In this document: positions 50,657 to 59,405 of the stretch, in pieces
Numbering within the stretch: position 1 is the first letter of the stretch
How the letters are laid out: each line of letters starts with the position of its first letter
Source: JAWVYT01 sp046483065
GTDB lineage: Bacteria; Gemmatimonadota; Gemmatimonadetes; Longimicrobiales; RSA9
DNA: 64,000 nt
Direction: 5' to 3'
NCBI GenBank assembly: GCA_046483065.1
Contig: JAWODW010000037.1
Span: 62,001-126,000 of the forward strand
Program-made: the position numbers and the translations under genes
Notes under the pieces: generated by a model
What the model saw: only the letters and a program-made list of their open reading frames with translations
The model's database searches: none
What the model was told of the DNA's origin: nothing

Positions 50657-51829
50657 CTACCGGCGCGCCGTCGCCACCTTGCGCCCCTCGGCCGCAGCCG
50701 GCGGGCGGACCTGCCGCCCGGACCGCCGCGCGCAGACCGCCGTGGGCGTGGCCGCCACCAGGATCAGCGTCATGATGATCGCGGAATTGATGCACCACAT
50801 GCACGTGGCACCGATGACGAACGGCTCCAGGAACGTCAGGTAGATGGAGAAGGCGACCCCGACCACAGCCATGCCCCAGACCGCGAGCGCCGTCCGGCCC
50901 CGGTCGAGCCATCCTGCCCGACCGGCCACCCAGAGCCCCCCGAGCAGCAGGTACCCCGCCAGGCCCAGCACACCCACCGACACGCCGGCAATGGACGCGT
51001 ACGGACTGAGCTGCACCCGGTTGCAGTCGCCCACCGGACCGCAGACCGCCTCCGATCCCGTCACCTCCACGAACGCCAGATAGGCCGCGATGCCGGCACC
51101 CGCCGTCGCCAGCACCGGGATCGCCCACGCAGGCCACTCGGCCGGCAGCCGGCGAGGCCGGACCAGCGTCCGCACGGCCAGCACCAGCACCAGCGCCATG
51201 CCGATCAGCACGACCACCGCAATGGCGTTGCCCGCCGGGTCCCGCATGAAACGCTCCGAGAGGGAGCTCTGCCCTGAATCACCGCCGGCGCCGAGTACGT
51301 GAACCGCCGGGGCGGCCCCCGCTCCACCATCCCCCGCCAGCATCCACCCCTCGATCTCCACCGCGGGGCCTTCCGCGATCCCCTGCACGGACAGGTACGC
51401 CCGGATCGCGCGGATCGGTGGCCAGTCCACTCCGGCCCCGTCCAGCCCCTCCGCCACGATGTCCGGCAGCTGTGACGGGATCTCCCAGGAACCCACAAGG
51501 ACCCGGTCACCCACCACCAGCGCCGGCACGCCCAGCCGCTCCCGGGGCAGCTGGAAATGCTCCGCCACGGCCCGGTACAGCGTCTGACCCTGACGCGTGT
51601 CCACGTTCACCGCCACGATCCGCAGCGCCTCACCGTATCGCTCCAGCAGCGGAGGGAGGTGGTCCTCCATCACGTCATGACAGTGTGGGCACTCGGGCGA
51701 ATAGAACAGCACCGCCCGCACCTGGACCTCAGGGCCCTGCGCCACGTCCACCGACACGGCCGGACCGGGGGGCGCGGGGGCCACCGCCCCGAGTAGCGCC
51801 ACCGTCAGCAGCTGCCACGCTCCGTACAT
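50657..51829 (-). CDS. Thioredoxin-like / VKOR fusion, short-linker form
   Basis: 390 residues from ATG 51829 (GGGAGG upstream; GTG 51832 is adjacent). Signal peptide, thioredoxin-like domain with CPHC (C47, C50), short Gly/Ala linker, and a VKOR membrane domain with CGPVGDC, SPYASIAGVSVGVLG and CMWC. Paralogous to the gene at 24378: same domain order and very similar VKOR half, but without the long acidic linker. Has its own promoter and is divergent from the arsR-arsP operon; whether it aids arsenic tolerance is unknown. Confidence 0.9.
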   Translation of the reverse strand: MYGAWQLLTVALLGAVAPAPPGPAVSVDVAQGPEVQVRAVLFYSPECPHCHDVMEDHLPPLLERYGEALRIVAVNVDTRQGQTLYRAVAEHFQLPRERLGVPALVVGDRVLVGSWEIPSQLPDIVAEGLDGAGVDWPPIRAIRAYLSVQGIAEGPAVEIEGWMLAGDGGAGAAPAVHVLGAGGDSGQSSLSERFMRDPAGNAIAVVVLIGMALVLVLAVRTLVRPRRLPAEWPAWAIPVLATAGAGIAAYLAFVEVTGSEAVCGPVGDCNRVQLSPYASIAGVSVGVLGLAGYLLLGGLWVAGRAGWLDRGRTALAVWGMAVVGVAFSIYLTFLEPFVIGATCMWCINSAIIMTLILVAATPTAVCARRSGRQVRPPAAAEGRKVATARR

Positions 51830-51874
51830 CACCCCTCCCTAACCGAGTCTGCCGTCGTTTTCTTGCCGGGCGTT

Positions 51875-51903
51875 ACTATACTCGCTTGTCCGCGTGCATT
51901 CAA
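51875..51903 (-). promoter_or_regulatory. Promoter of the second thioredoxin-VKOR gene
   Basis: On the minus strand TTGAAT (51898-51903), exactly 17 bp spacer, TATAGT (51875-51880). It gives a 5' leader of about 40 nt to the ATG at 51829. Confidence 0.75.
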
Positions 51904-52015
51904 GGACCCAATCCGGAAATGCGACAATACATACCGGTTTCACCCGGGCACCCAGCGGAAATGCACCGACGAGCGATGCGGTCGGCCCGCCCTGCACACC
52001 CCCACCCTTCGCCCC

Positions 52016-52058
52016 TTGACTGCCCCCGATCCGCGCATTAAAATCGTCTACCCGGGTA
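52016..52058 (+). promoter_or_regulatory. Promoter and operator of the arsR-arsP operon
   Basis: TTGACT (52016-52021), 17-bp spacer, TAAAAT (52039-52044; five of six). A perfect palindrome TACCCGGGTA (52049-52058) covers the expected transcription start, the natural place for a repressor operator. The ArsR protein encoded next is the obvious candidate. Confidence 0.75.
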
Positions 52059-52076
52059 TATAGAAAAGGGGTGGAC

Positions 52077-52448
52077 ATGGACGACTTGGGCCGGATCTTC
52101 AAGGCGCTCTCCGATGAGACGCGGCTCACCATCATGGGGCTGATCTTCGAGCACGGGTGCCTGTGCGTGTGCGAGGTTGAGCAGATCCTGGGGATCACCC
52201 AGTCGAAGGCGTCGCGGCACCTGCGCTACCTGCGGGACGCGGGCGTGCTGCAGGACGAGCGCGACGGCGTGACAGTGAACTACCGCGTGCCCCGGGATGC
52301 GGGCCCGGAGCTGTCTGCCATCCTGATGCTGCTGCGGGGGCTGCTGGCCGGCCGCCCCATCCCGGACGCCCGGCAGGCGCTGGTCCAGATCCGGGCGGCC
52401 AGGGCCGAAGGTCGCCCGGCCGACTCCGTGGAGCCGGTAATGGCGTGA
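52077..52448 (+). CDS. arsR: ArsR repressor with CLCVC arsenite site
   Basis: 123 residues from ATG 52077 (GGGG 5 nt upstream; GTG 52071 possible). Winged helix with the As(III)-binding cysteines in GCLCVCEVEQIL (C28, C30, C32), equivalent to the ELCVCDL motif of classical ArsR. Represses until arsenite or antimonite binds. Its TGA overlaps the GTG of the permease by four bases. Confidence 0.92.
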   Translation: MDDLGRIFKALSDETRLTIMGLIFEHGCLCVCEVEQILGITQSKASRHLRYLRDAGVLQDERDGVTVNYRVPRDAGPELSAILMLLRGLLAGRPIPDARQALVQIRAARAEGRPADSVEPVMA

Positions 52449-53875
52449 GCGGCGGTCGAGGGGGCGAGGCGGTTCGTGCGGCGGAGGGCCCACCGGAGGG
52501 TCCGGCCGAGCCGGCGGGGCTGGGGAGCCGGATGGTGGCGTGGTGGCGTCGTCGTCGCGAGGAGCCCGGAGCCACGGACTGGGGGTCGGAGTGGAAACCG
52601 CTGGCGTGGATCGCCGGGGTCTTCCTGGTCTTCTACTTCCTGCCGGTGGGCAACGCCCGGTTCGACGGTGCGGTCACGGAGGCCCTGGCCCTCACGCAGT
52701 GGTACGCGCAGGAGCACGTGCTGCTCTGCCTGATCCCGGCCTTCTTCATCGCCGGCGCCATCTCGGTCTTCCTGAGCGAGCAGGCGGTGCTGAAGTACCT
52801 GGGGCCCCGGGCGCCGAAGCCCATGGCGTACGGCGTGGCGTCGGTCTCCGGGACGCTGCTGGCGGTCTGCTCGTGCACGGTGCTACCGCTCTTCGGCGGG
52901 ATCTACGCCAACGGCGCCGGCCTGGGCCCCGCGTCGGCGTTCCTGTACTCGGGCCCGGCCATCAACGTGCTGGCCATCGTGCTCACGGCCAACGTACTGG
53001 GTCTCGAGCTCGGCGTGGCGCGGGCGGTGGGGGCCATTGTGTTCGCGCTGGTGGTCGGGCTCCTGATGCACCTCATCTTCCGGCGCTCCGAGATGGAGCG
53101 GTCGGACAACTGGATGGTGGGTCCCGAGCCGGAGGAAACCAGCCGACCTCTCTGGCAGACGGCCACGTTCTTCGGCGCCATGGTGGCCGTGCTGGTCTTC
53201 GCCAACTGGGGCCGGCCGGACGCCGCGGAGGGTTTCTGGTACGGCGTCTACGCGGCCAAGTGGAAGCTGACGGCCGCGGCGGCCGCCGTGATGGCCGTGG
53301 CGCTGGTCCGGTGGATCGGGATGAGCGTGTGGGAGGTCGGGGCGACGGCGGTCGTCACGGCGGGCCTGGCAGTCCTCTTCCCCCAGGAGCCGCTGATCCC
53401 GTTCGCCGCGGCCACCGTCGGACTGTCGCTTGCCGCCAGCACGAGCGGCGGTGAGGCGGGGGAGTGGTTCAACGCGTCGTGGGGGTTCGCCAAGCAGATC
53501 TTCCCGCTCCTCTTCATCGGGATCCTTGCCGCGGGGCTGCTCCTGGGGCGGCCCGGCCATGAGGGGCTGATCCCGTCGGCGTGGGTGGCGGAGGCCGTGG
53601 GCGGCAACTCGCTGGGCGCGAACCTGTTCGCGTCGGTGGCGGGCGCGTTCATGTACTTCGCCACGCTCACCGAGGTGCCGATCCTCCAGGGGCTCATGGG
53701 CTCCGGGATGGGCGACGGCCCGGCGCTCACGCTCCTGCTGGCGGGCCCCGCCGTCTCGCTCCCGAGCATCCTGGTGATCCGGAGCTTCATGGGCACGAAG
53801 AAGACGGCGGTCTTCCTGGCGCTCACGGTGGTAATGGCCACCACGGCCGGGATGATCTACGGCGCGATCACATGA
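52445..53875 (+). CDS. ArsP-type permease (DUF318 family)
   Basis: 476 residues. Membrane protein of the ArsP/SO_0444 permease group with the signature GTLLAVCSCTVLPLFGG (C142, C144) and a paired second half with PILQGLMGSGMG. ArsP exports trivalent methyl- and aryl-arsenicals; relatives have been linked to Cu/Zn efflux. Coupling to an arsenite-type ArsR and the presence of arsM 3 kb away favour organoarsenical export. About 40 extra hydrophilic residues precede the first helix; a later ATG (residue 30) is possible. GTG start overlaps arsR. Confidence 0.85.
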   Translation: MSGGRGGEAVRAAEGPPEGPAEPAGLGSRMVAWWRRRREEPGATDWGSEWKPLAWIAGVFLVFYFLPVGNARFDGAVTEALALTQWYAQEHVLLCLIPAFFIAGAISVFLSEQAVLKYLGPRAPKPMAYGVASVSGTLLAVCSCTVLPLFGGIYANGAGLGPASAFLYSGPAINVLAIVLTANVLGLELGVARAVGAIVFALVVGLLMHLIFRRSEMERSDNWMVGPEPEETSRPLWQTATFFGAMVAVLVFANWGRPDAAEGFWYGVYAAKWKLTAAAAAVMAVALVRWIGMSVWEVGATAVVTAGLAVLFPQEPLIPFAAATVGLSLAASTSGGEAGEWFNASWGFAKQIFPLLFIGILAAGLLLGRPGHEGLIPSAWVAEAVGGNSLGANLFASVAGAFMYFATLTEVPILQGLMGSGMGDGPALTLLLAGPAVSLPSILVIRSFMGTKKTAVFLALTVVMATTAGMIYGAIT

Positions 53876-53921
53876 TCATGGACGGCAGGAACTCGTGAAC
53901 CGAACCTGAAGGGATGAGACC

Positions 53922-54167
53922 ATGCAGATCAAAGTGTACGGCCCCGGCTGCGCCAACTGCCGGAAGCTGGAGGAGAACGCGAGGGAGGCCGTCGAGAGCC
54001 TCGGCGTGACCGCCGAGATCGAGAAGGTCGAGGACATGAAAGGCATGGCCGCGGCCGGCGTGATGCGCACGCCCGCATTGAGTGTCAACGGGGAGCTGAT
54101 CCTCCACGGCAAGGTCGCGCCGCCCCGCTACATCGCGGATCGGCTGCGGGAGATCGCGGCGCCGTAA
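53922..54167 (+). CDS. Small thioredoxin-like protein (redox-active disulfide protein 2)
   Basis: 81 residues. Glutaredoxin-like fold with CANC active site (GPGCANCRK) and cis-Pro region RTPALSVNGE. Members of this family often sit beside DUF318 permeases and ArsR genes and may pass electrons or bind metalloid during export. Its role here is inferred from that association. AAGGGATGAG lies before the ATG. Confidence 0.9.
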   Translation: MQIKVYGPGCANCRKLEENAREAVESLGVTAEIEKVEDMKGMAAAGVMRTPALSVNGELILHGKVAPPRYIADRLREIAAP

Positions 54168-54207
54168 CGAGGCCGGGCCGACAGGTACCGCCCCTCCCGG
54201 CCGGGGC

Positions 54208-55323
54208 CTACGGCTGCGGCTTCGCCCCCGCCGGCACCGCGCAGTTCGAGACCTCCTCGATCTCCGCCGCGCTGTCCGGGAAGTACTTCCGCTTCCACCA
54301 CAGCGCCACGTTCACCAGCCCGATGAGCACGGGCACCTCCACCAGCGGCCCGATGACGGCCGCGAACGCCGCGCCGTGGGCGATCCCGAACGTGCCCACC
54401 GCCACGGCAATCGCCAGCTCGAAGTTGTTCGACGCCGCCGTGAACGAGAGTGTGGCCGTCTGCGGGTACGTGGCCCCCACCGCCCGGCTCATGAAGAACG
54501 TGATGGCGAACATGGCCAGGAAGTAGATCAGGAGCGGGATCGCCACCAGCACCACCTGCGACGGCTGCTCGATGATCGCCTCGCCCTGGATCGAGAACAT
54601 GACCACGATGGTGAAGAGCAGCGCGATCAGCGTCAGCGGGCTGATCTTCGGGATGAACCGTTCGTGGTACCACGTCTTCCCCCTCGCCTTCACCAGCACG
54701 AACCGGGTCAGCATCCCCGCCAGGAACGGGATGCCCAGGTAGATGAACACGCTCTCGGCGATCTGGCCCATGGTGATGTCCACCACCGTCCCCTCGAGCC
54801 CCAGCCACCCGGGCACAACGGTGATGAAGACCCAGGCGTACACCGAGTAGAACAGGACCTGGAAGATGGAGTTGAAGGCGACGAGCCCGGCGGCGTACTC
54901 GTTGTCGCCCTCCGCCAGCTCGTTCCAGACGATCACCATGGCAATGCACCGCGCCAGCCCGATGAGGATCAGCCCCACCATGAGCTCCGGGTGGTCCCGG
55001 AGGAAGAGGACCGCCAGCCCGAACATGAGCAGCGGGCCGATGACCCAGTTCTGGATCAGCGAGAGCCCCAGGACCTTCCAGTCCCGGAACACGTCGCCCA
55101 GCTCCTCGTAGCGCACCTTCGCCAGGGGCGGGTACATCATGAGGATCAGACCGATGGCGATGGGGATCGACGTGGTCCCCACGTGCGTCGCCTCGTTGAT
55201 GGCCGTGATCGGCTCCTGCCACAGGTAGCCCAGCCCCACACCCAACGCCATGGCCAGGAAGATCCACGCGGTCAGGTACCGGTCCAGGAACGACATCCGC
55301 CGCGCCACACTCCGCTGTGTCAT
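54208..55323 (-). CDS. arsB: ACR3-type arsenite efflux permease
   Basis: 371 residues, ten membrane helices, BASS superfamily. The essential Cys of ACR3 helix 4 is in GLARCIAMVIVW (C126), and the later SFTAASNNFELAIAVAVG block contains the conserved Asn/Glu. It expels As(III) with the proton motive force. The ATG (55323) overlaps the phosphoesterase stop by ATGA, so the start is well fixed. Commonly also called acr3. Last gene of the minus-strand arsenic operon. Confidence 0.94.
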   Translation of the reverse strand: MTQRSVARRMSFLDRYLTAWIFLAMALGVGLGYLWQEPITAINEATHVGTTSIPIAIGLILMMYPPLAKVRYEELGDVFRDWKVLGLSLIQNWVIGPLLMFGLAVLFLRDHPELMVGLILIGLARCIAMVIVWNELAEGDNEYAAGLVAFNSIFQVLFYSVYAWVFITVVPGWLGLEGTVVDITMGQIAESVFIYLGIPFLAGMLTRFVLVKARGKTWYHERFIPKISPLTLIALLFTIVVMFSIQGEAIIEQPSQVVLVAIPLLIYFLAMFAITFFMSRAVGATYPQTATLSFTAASNNFELAIAVAVGTFGIAHGAAFAAVIGPLVEVPVLIGLVNVALWWKRKYFPDSAAEIEEVSNCAVPAGAKPQP

Positions 55324-56072
55324 TTCGGCATCCCGCCCGTCTCCAGGTACTCGGCGAAGTCGTCCGGCAGCTCGCTCTCCCGGATCGCGTCCGCCGCGCG
55401 CGCCAGGTCGTACTCCACCCGCACGAGCTCCACGTCCACCGCCCGGCCGTCCATCGTGACCACCACGTAGCCCGCCCGCCAGTCGCCGTCCTTCGGGCGG
55501 CCCACCGAGCCGGTGTTCACGAAGTGGATCCCGTCCACCGCACGGTGCCACGGCTTGTGGGTGTGCCCGAACGCCACCACGTCGCCGGCCTTCGCACCCA
55601 GCCGGTCCGCCATCTGGAGGCAGAACCCGTCCGACCGGTCTTCGGTCCAGTAGACCGTGTTCAGCACGGGGTTGCCGTGGACCAGGATCAGCCGCGGACC
55701 GGCGGTGTGCCCGCCCAGCGGCCGGATGTCGATCCGGAAAGGCAGCCCGCCCAGCCACGCCTTCGTCTCCGGCGACACGTTCGCCCGCGTCCACTCGTAG
55801 CTCAGGTGGCTCAGCTCCTCCTGGCGCGGGTCCTCGTACCGGCAGCCGCAGTGCTCGTAGCCGGTGGCCGTGGTCGAGTCGTAGTTCCCGGCCACGCCCG
55901 GGATGGCACGGTCCCGGAGCACCTCGACCACCTCGTTCGGCCACGGCGCGTACCCCACCAGGTCGCCCAGGTGGTACACGCCGCCCGGGTGGCCGCGCCC
56001 GTCGATGTCCGCCAGCACCGCCTCCAGCGCCGGCAGGTTCCCGTGGATGTCGCTGATCAGCGCGTACTTCAT
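55320..56072 (-). CDS. Metallophosphoesterase in the arsenic operon
   Basis: 250 residues, calcineurin-like phosphoesterase. Metal ligands in SDIHGN, HLGDLVGY, GNYD, HGNP and GHTHKP. The usual GNHD has Tyr in place of His (VAGNYDS). A CGCRYED segment is unusual. Gene order arsM - phosphoesterase - acr3 with a four-base overlap indicates a role in arsenic metabolism; possibilities include hydrolysis of arsenylated or methylated phosphate-like esters or second messengers, none proven. Confidence 0.9.
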   Translation of the reverse strand: MKYALISDIHGNLPALEAVLADIDGRGHPGGVYHLGDLVGYAPWPNEVVEVLRDRAIPGVAGNYDSTTATGYEHCGCRYEDPRQEELSHLSYEWTRANVSPETKAWLGGLPFRIDIRPLGGHTAGPRLILVHGNPVLNTVYWTEDRSDGFCLQMADRLGAKAGDVVAFGHTHKPWHRAVDGIHFVNTGSVGRPKDGDWRAGYVVVTMDGRAVDVELVRVEYDLARAADAIRESELPDDFAEYLETGGMPK

Positions 56073-56097
56073 CCCGTCTCCTTCGGCGTGGCCCCGC

Positions 56098-56928
56098 TCA
56101 CGCCGGCTTTCGCGCCCGCACGAACGCCGACATGAACCGGCCCTCCACCGCCTCGGCGAACGCCTCCACGTCCAGGCCCGCCTCCTCCAGGAAGCCCCGG
56201 GCGTCGTCCGGGCGGTAGATCCGGGTCGGCTCCAGACTCGGATCCTCGAAGCCCGCCTCCCGCAGCAGCGTCTCGAACTCCCGCTCCTCCAGCGCGCCGG
56301 CCACGCAGCCCACCCACAGCTCCATACTGCGACGCACCTCGTCCGGGACCTCGCCCCGCACCACGATGTCCGACACCGCGAACCGGCCGCCGGGCTTCAG
56401 CACACGGTACGCTTCCCGCAGCACCCGGCCCTTGTCCGCCGACAGGTTGATCACGCAGTTGCTGATGATCACGTCCACACTCGCGTCCGGGAGCGGGATG
56501 CTCTCGATGTCACCCTTCAGGAACTCCACGTTCTCCGCGCCGGCCTCCGCCGCGTTCTTCCGCGCCAGATCCAGCATCTCGTCGGTCATGTCCAGACCGT
56601 ACGCCTTCCCCGTCGGACCCACCCGCTTGGCGCTAAGCAGCACGTCGATCCCGCCGCCGCTGCCCAAGTCCAGCACCACCTCGCCTTCCCGCAGCTCCGC
56701 AAGCGCCGTCGGGTTCCCGCACCCCAGACTCGCCAGCACCGCCTGCTCCGGCACCGAGCTCGCCGTCACCCCGTCGTACAGGTCCCGCGTGATCGGGTCC
56801 GTGCGACCGCCCTCCCCGTCTCCACACCCGCACGACGGGCCGCAACACCCGGTCTGCCCGTCCTGGACCACCCGCAGCGCCGCCTCACCGTATTTCTCCC
56901 GCACTACTTTCTTCACGTCCGCGCTCAT
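56098..56928 (-). CDS. arsM: Arsenite S-adenosylmethionine methyltransferase
   Basis: 276 residues. Methylates As(III) to mono-, di- and trimethyl species. SAM-binding VLDLGSGGGIDVLL, followed by the ArsM signature YGLDMTDEMLDLA. Conserved arsenic-binding cysteines are present: C70 in SLGCGNP, C158 in ISNCVINL and C208 in ELWVGCVAGA. Extra cysteines C28, C29, C33, C35 lie in an N-terminal CCGPSCGCG segment. AGGAGG precedes the start, next to the second ATCAA-N6-TTGAT site. Confidence 0.95.
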   Translation of the reverse strand: MSADVKKVVREKYGEAALRVVQDGQTGCCGPSCGCGDGEGGRTDPITRDLYDGVTASSVPEQAVLASLGCGNPTALAELREGEVVLDLGSGGGIDVLLSAKRVGPTGKAYGLDMTDEMLDLARKNAAEAGAENVEFLKGDIESIPLPDASVDVIISNCVINLSADKGRVLREAYRVLKPGGRFAVSDIVVRGEVPDEVRRSMELWVGCVAGALEEREFETLLREAGFEDPSLEPTRIYRPDDARGFLEEAGLDVEAFAEAVEGRFMSAFVRARKPA

Positions 56929-56943
56929 CCTGCCGCCTCCTAT

Positions 56944-56959
56944 ATCAATCGATCTTGAT
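56944..56959 (-). promoter_or_regulatory. ATCAA-N6-TTGAT operator before arsM
   Basis: ATCAA (56944-56948) and TTGAT (56955-56959) with a 6-bp spacer, just upstream of the arsM ribosome binding site. Same pattern as the site in the arsR promoter at 57337, implying internal control of arsM by the same ArsR protein. Confidence 0.75.
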
Positions 56960-56991
56960 GTCTGCTCGCAAAAAAGAACGGGGCCGCCACC

Positions 56992-57324
56992 TCAACCGCA
57001 GCAATCCTCGCCCTGCCGCATCACCGGCAGCCAGCCCTCCTCCGGCGCCACCTCGCCCAGGAACGCCCGCATCTCCTCCAACGCCTCCGGCACCAGCGAG
57101 TAGTAGACCCACCGGCCGTCCCGCCGGTCCGAGACCACCCCCGCGTCCCTCAGCTTCTTCAGATGGAACGACAGCCGGGACTGGCCGGCGTCGAGCTCGG
57201 CCTGGAGCTCGCACACACACCGCTCGCCGTCGGCCAGGAGCCGCACGATGCTGAAGCGCGTCTCCTCGGCCACCGCCTGGAACCGCTGGAGCAGCGCCGG
57301 GTCTCGCAGTGTCTCGTTTCGCAT
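56992..57324 (-). CDS. arsR: ArsR-family arsenic repressor of the arsM-acr3 operon
   Basis: 110 residues; winged helix with CVC in DGERCVCEL (C36, C38) and a C-terminal CC pair (C108, C109). Such a layout resembles the ArsR subgroup that binds As(III) with C-terminal cysteines as well as those with the helix-3 site, so both are possible. Strand order after the recognition helix (QSRLSFHLKKLRDAGVV) is normal. First gene of the operon arsR-arsM-phosphoesterase-acr3. Confidence 0.92.
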   Translation of the reverse strand: MRNETLRDPALLQRFQAVAEETRFSIVRLLADGERCVCELQAELDAGQSRLSFHLKKLRDAGVVSDRRDGRWVYYSLVPEALEEMRAFLGEVAPEEGWLPVMRQGEDCCG

Positions 57325-57331
57325 GGGCCGG

Positions 57332-57359
57332 AATATATCAATATCGATTGATGGGTCAA
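57332..57359 (-). promoter_or_regulatory. Promoter with embedded ATCAA-N6-TTGAT operator
   Basis: Minus strand: TTGACC (57354-57359), 16-bp spacer, TATATT (57332-57337). The palindrome ATCAA-N6-TTGAT (57337-57352) fills the spacer exactly, so bound ArsR would block RNA polymerase. Confidence 0.8.
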
Positions 57360-57496
57360 GGGGGCTGGCTCAGCGCCCCCGACCAGGTCAAAACATCGAG
57401 CCGGTCCGTGCGTCCCCGCTCAGGTTCCCTCGGCCTCCGACCCATCGTATCTTCCGGAGACGTGTCGCTCGGGGGGCGCAAGGAGTCGGTGCTTCG

Positions 57497-59356
57497 ATGC
57501 CGTGTGTGCGATGGCTGGTGGTACTCAGCGCGCTGGCGTGCGTCCCCTTTCCCCCTTCCCCTGCGGCGGGCCAGCGCCCGGCGGAGCTGAGCGGTCTGGA
57601 GCTCACGTACGAGCTGCAGTCGAGCTGGTTGGAGAGCGTGGCGGACTCCCGGCGCACCGCGGCGCTGGAGCTGCTGGCAGTCGCCGAGGCCGTGGTGGCG
57701 CAGCCGGATTCCACCGGGTCATCGACGGTGGAGCTCCTGCCGGAGGCAGGACGCCTTGCCGACCGCGTCGCCATGCTGGACCGGGAACTCGAGGAGGCGC
57801 GCGAGGCCGTGGGGCAGACCCGGAGCGGCCTGATCCGGGCGCTGGAGGAATGGGCCGGGTCGCTCCGTGGCGCTGTGCGGGCGGCGCCCCCCGCCGAGCG
57901 ATCGGAGCCGGCAGCCCGGTTGGCGGAGGTCGAAGCCGAGCTCCGCCGCCTCCGGGCCACGGATTCCGGCCCCGGGCGGGCCGACCCGCTCGAGGGCGCG
58001 GCCCCCATCGCCGCCCTGACCGGCGTGGTCGACACAGAATACCGACGCGCGGTCACCCTGAACGCCATGCGGGAAGAGCTGCGCCTCTTCATGGCCGGGC
58101 TCCGGCTGTTCGACGAGACCGGCATGCCCCCGTCGGCGCGCGCCGGTGGGGGCGGCGAGACCGACCCGGGGTGTCCGCCGGTGGCGTGCCCCATCTCGGA
58201 GTCCGCCCCGGGCGATGTACCGCTGGACCACTTCCGCCCGGAAGGCCTTGCCGACGGGAGCGAACCGACGCTGACGCCGGCCTCGCTGGCCCGTCTCCGC
58301 GATCAGCTCGCCGCTCACATCGAGCGCCCCGGTGGGGCCGCGGACGGGGAGCACGGGATCGGGCGAGCGCCCCCGGGAGACCGGATCGCGCCGGTGGCCC
58401 GGGAAGCCGTGCTCGACGCCGGGCTCACGGGCTTCCGGGCGGACCAGGCCGCGGCTTCAGCTGTGGTGATGAAGGCAGCCGTCTCGTCCGTCCATGCCCT
58501 TCCCCTGGGTGCGGGCCTTCAGCTCATGGTGGAGCCGGCGGCGGGGGCACGGGGGTTCCGACTCGGCGGCGGCACCTTCGGCGAGGCGGCGGGCGAGGTG
58601 CGGGAGACGCTCTCGGGGGTGGGCTCGGATCGGTTCCCCTGGCAGGTAATGGCGTGGCAGAAGGGCCGGTTCCTCTCGGAGCCACTGACCCCTCCCGGCT
58701 ACCTGGAGCCGGGCCGGGTGGAGGGCGGCCTGACGGGTCGCCTGAGCGTCCCGGTCCGCTCCCGCTGGGCGTTCGAGGTCAGCGGCGGAGGCGATGCGGT
58801 GCGGTACGCCCCCGCCGACTGGGAGGCGCTCGACCGCCACGGCCTCACCGCGGCCCTCGGCCTCGCCTGGCGCCGGGCGACGCGCTCGACCCGGCTCTCG
58901 CTCCGGAGCTCCCATCACGTCTTCCCGCACCCCCGGCCCGGAGGGGACAGGCGGGCGGACACGCGCATCGACGCGGGTATCGAAGGGACGCTGGAGCGGA
59001 CCTTCGTCGCCGGCGTTTCCGCCGGGTGGTCGTGGAGCCGGTCCACCCTCCCGGCCTACGACTTCCACTCCGCGCGGGCGGCGCTGGTCCTGTCCGCGCC
59101 GTGGGGCCGGGGCTCCGTGCAGGCGTACGGCGCCCTGGCCACACAGCGCTACCTCAACCCGGGGCCGGAAGAGCTGCGGGTCGCGCCGTCGGACCGCGAC
59201 TCCGGATCCATGGTGTCGCTCCGGTACGCCCGTCCCCTGGATGCGCACCGCACCCTGGTCCTCCGCGGCGCGTGGTCCCGGAGCGTGACGGGATTCCACG
59301 ACGAGTTCTACCACCGGTTCGGGACCAGCCTCCAGCTGACCTTCCGGGGCCGGTAG
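57497..59356 (+). CDS. Outer-membrane protein with coiled-coil and barrel regions
   Basis: 619 residues from ATG 57497 (AGGAG upstream at a slightly long distance); the frame is open further upstream but has no good start. Signal peptide ends near SPAAGQ. Residues about 60-200 are helical and charged. The final 250 residues alternate short amphipathic strands ending in FHDEFYHRFGTSLQLTFRGR, with a terminal aromatic-hydrophobic strand as in outer-membrane barrels. No family recognised. Probably a surface protein of this phylum. Confidence 0.72.
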   Translation: MPCVRWLVVLSALACVPFPPSPAAGQRPAELSGLELTYELQSSWLESVADSRRTAALELLAVAEAVVAQPDSTGSSTVELLPEAGRLADRVAMLDRELEEAREAVGQTRSGLIRALEEWAGSLRGAVRAAPPAERSEPAARLAEVEAELRRLRATDSGPGRADPLEGAAPIAALTGVVDTEYRRAVTLNAMREELRLFMAGLRLFDETGMPPSARAGGGGETDPGCPPVACPISESAPGDVPLDHFRPEGLADGSEPTLTPASLARLRDQLAAHIERPGGAADGEHGIGRAPPGDRIAPVAREAVLDAGLTGFRADQAAASAVVMKAAVSSVHALPLGAGLQLMVEPAAGARGFRLGGGTFGEAAGEVRETLSGVGSDRFPWQVMAWQKGRFLSEPLTPPGYLEPGRVEGGLTGRLSVPVRSRWAFEVSGGGDAVRYAPADWEALDRHGLTAALGLAWRRATRSTRLSLRSSHHVFPHPRPGGDRRADTRIDAGIEGTLERTFVAGVSAGWSWSRSTLPAYDFHSARAALVLSAPWGRGSVQAYGALATQRYLNPGPEELRVAPSDRDSGSMVSLRYARPLDAHRTLVLRGAWSRSVTGFHDEFYHRFGTSLQLTFRGR

Positions 59357-59405
59357 AGTCTCGGGCGGCAGAGCGTCAGGCGACAGGGTCCCGCGAGCGA
59401 GGCTC

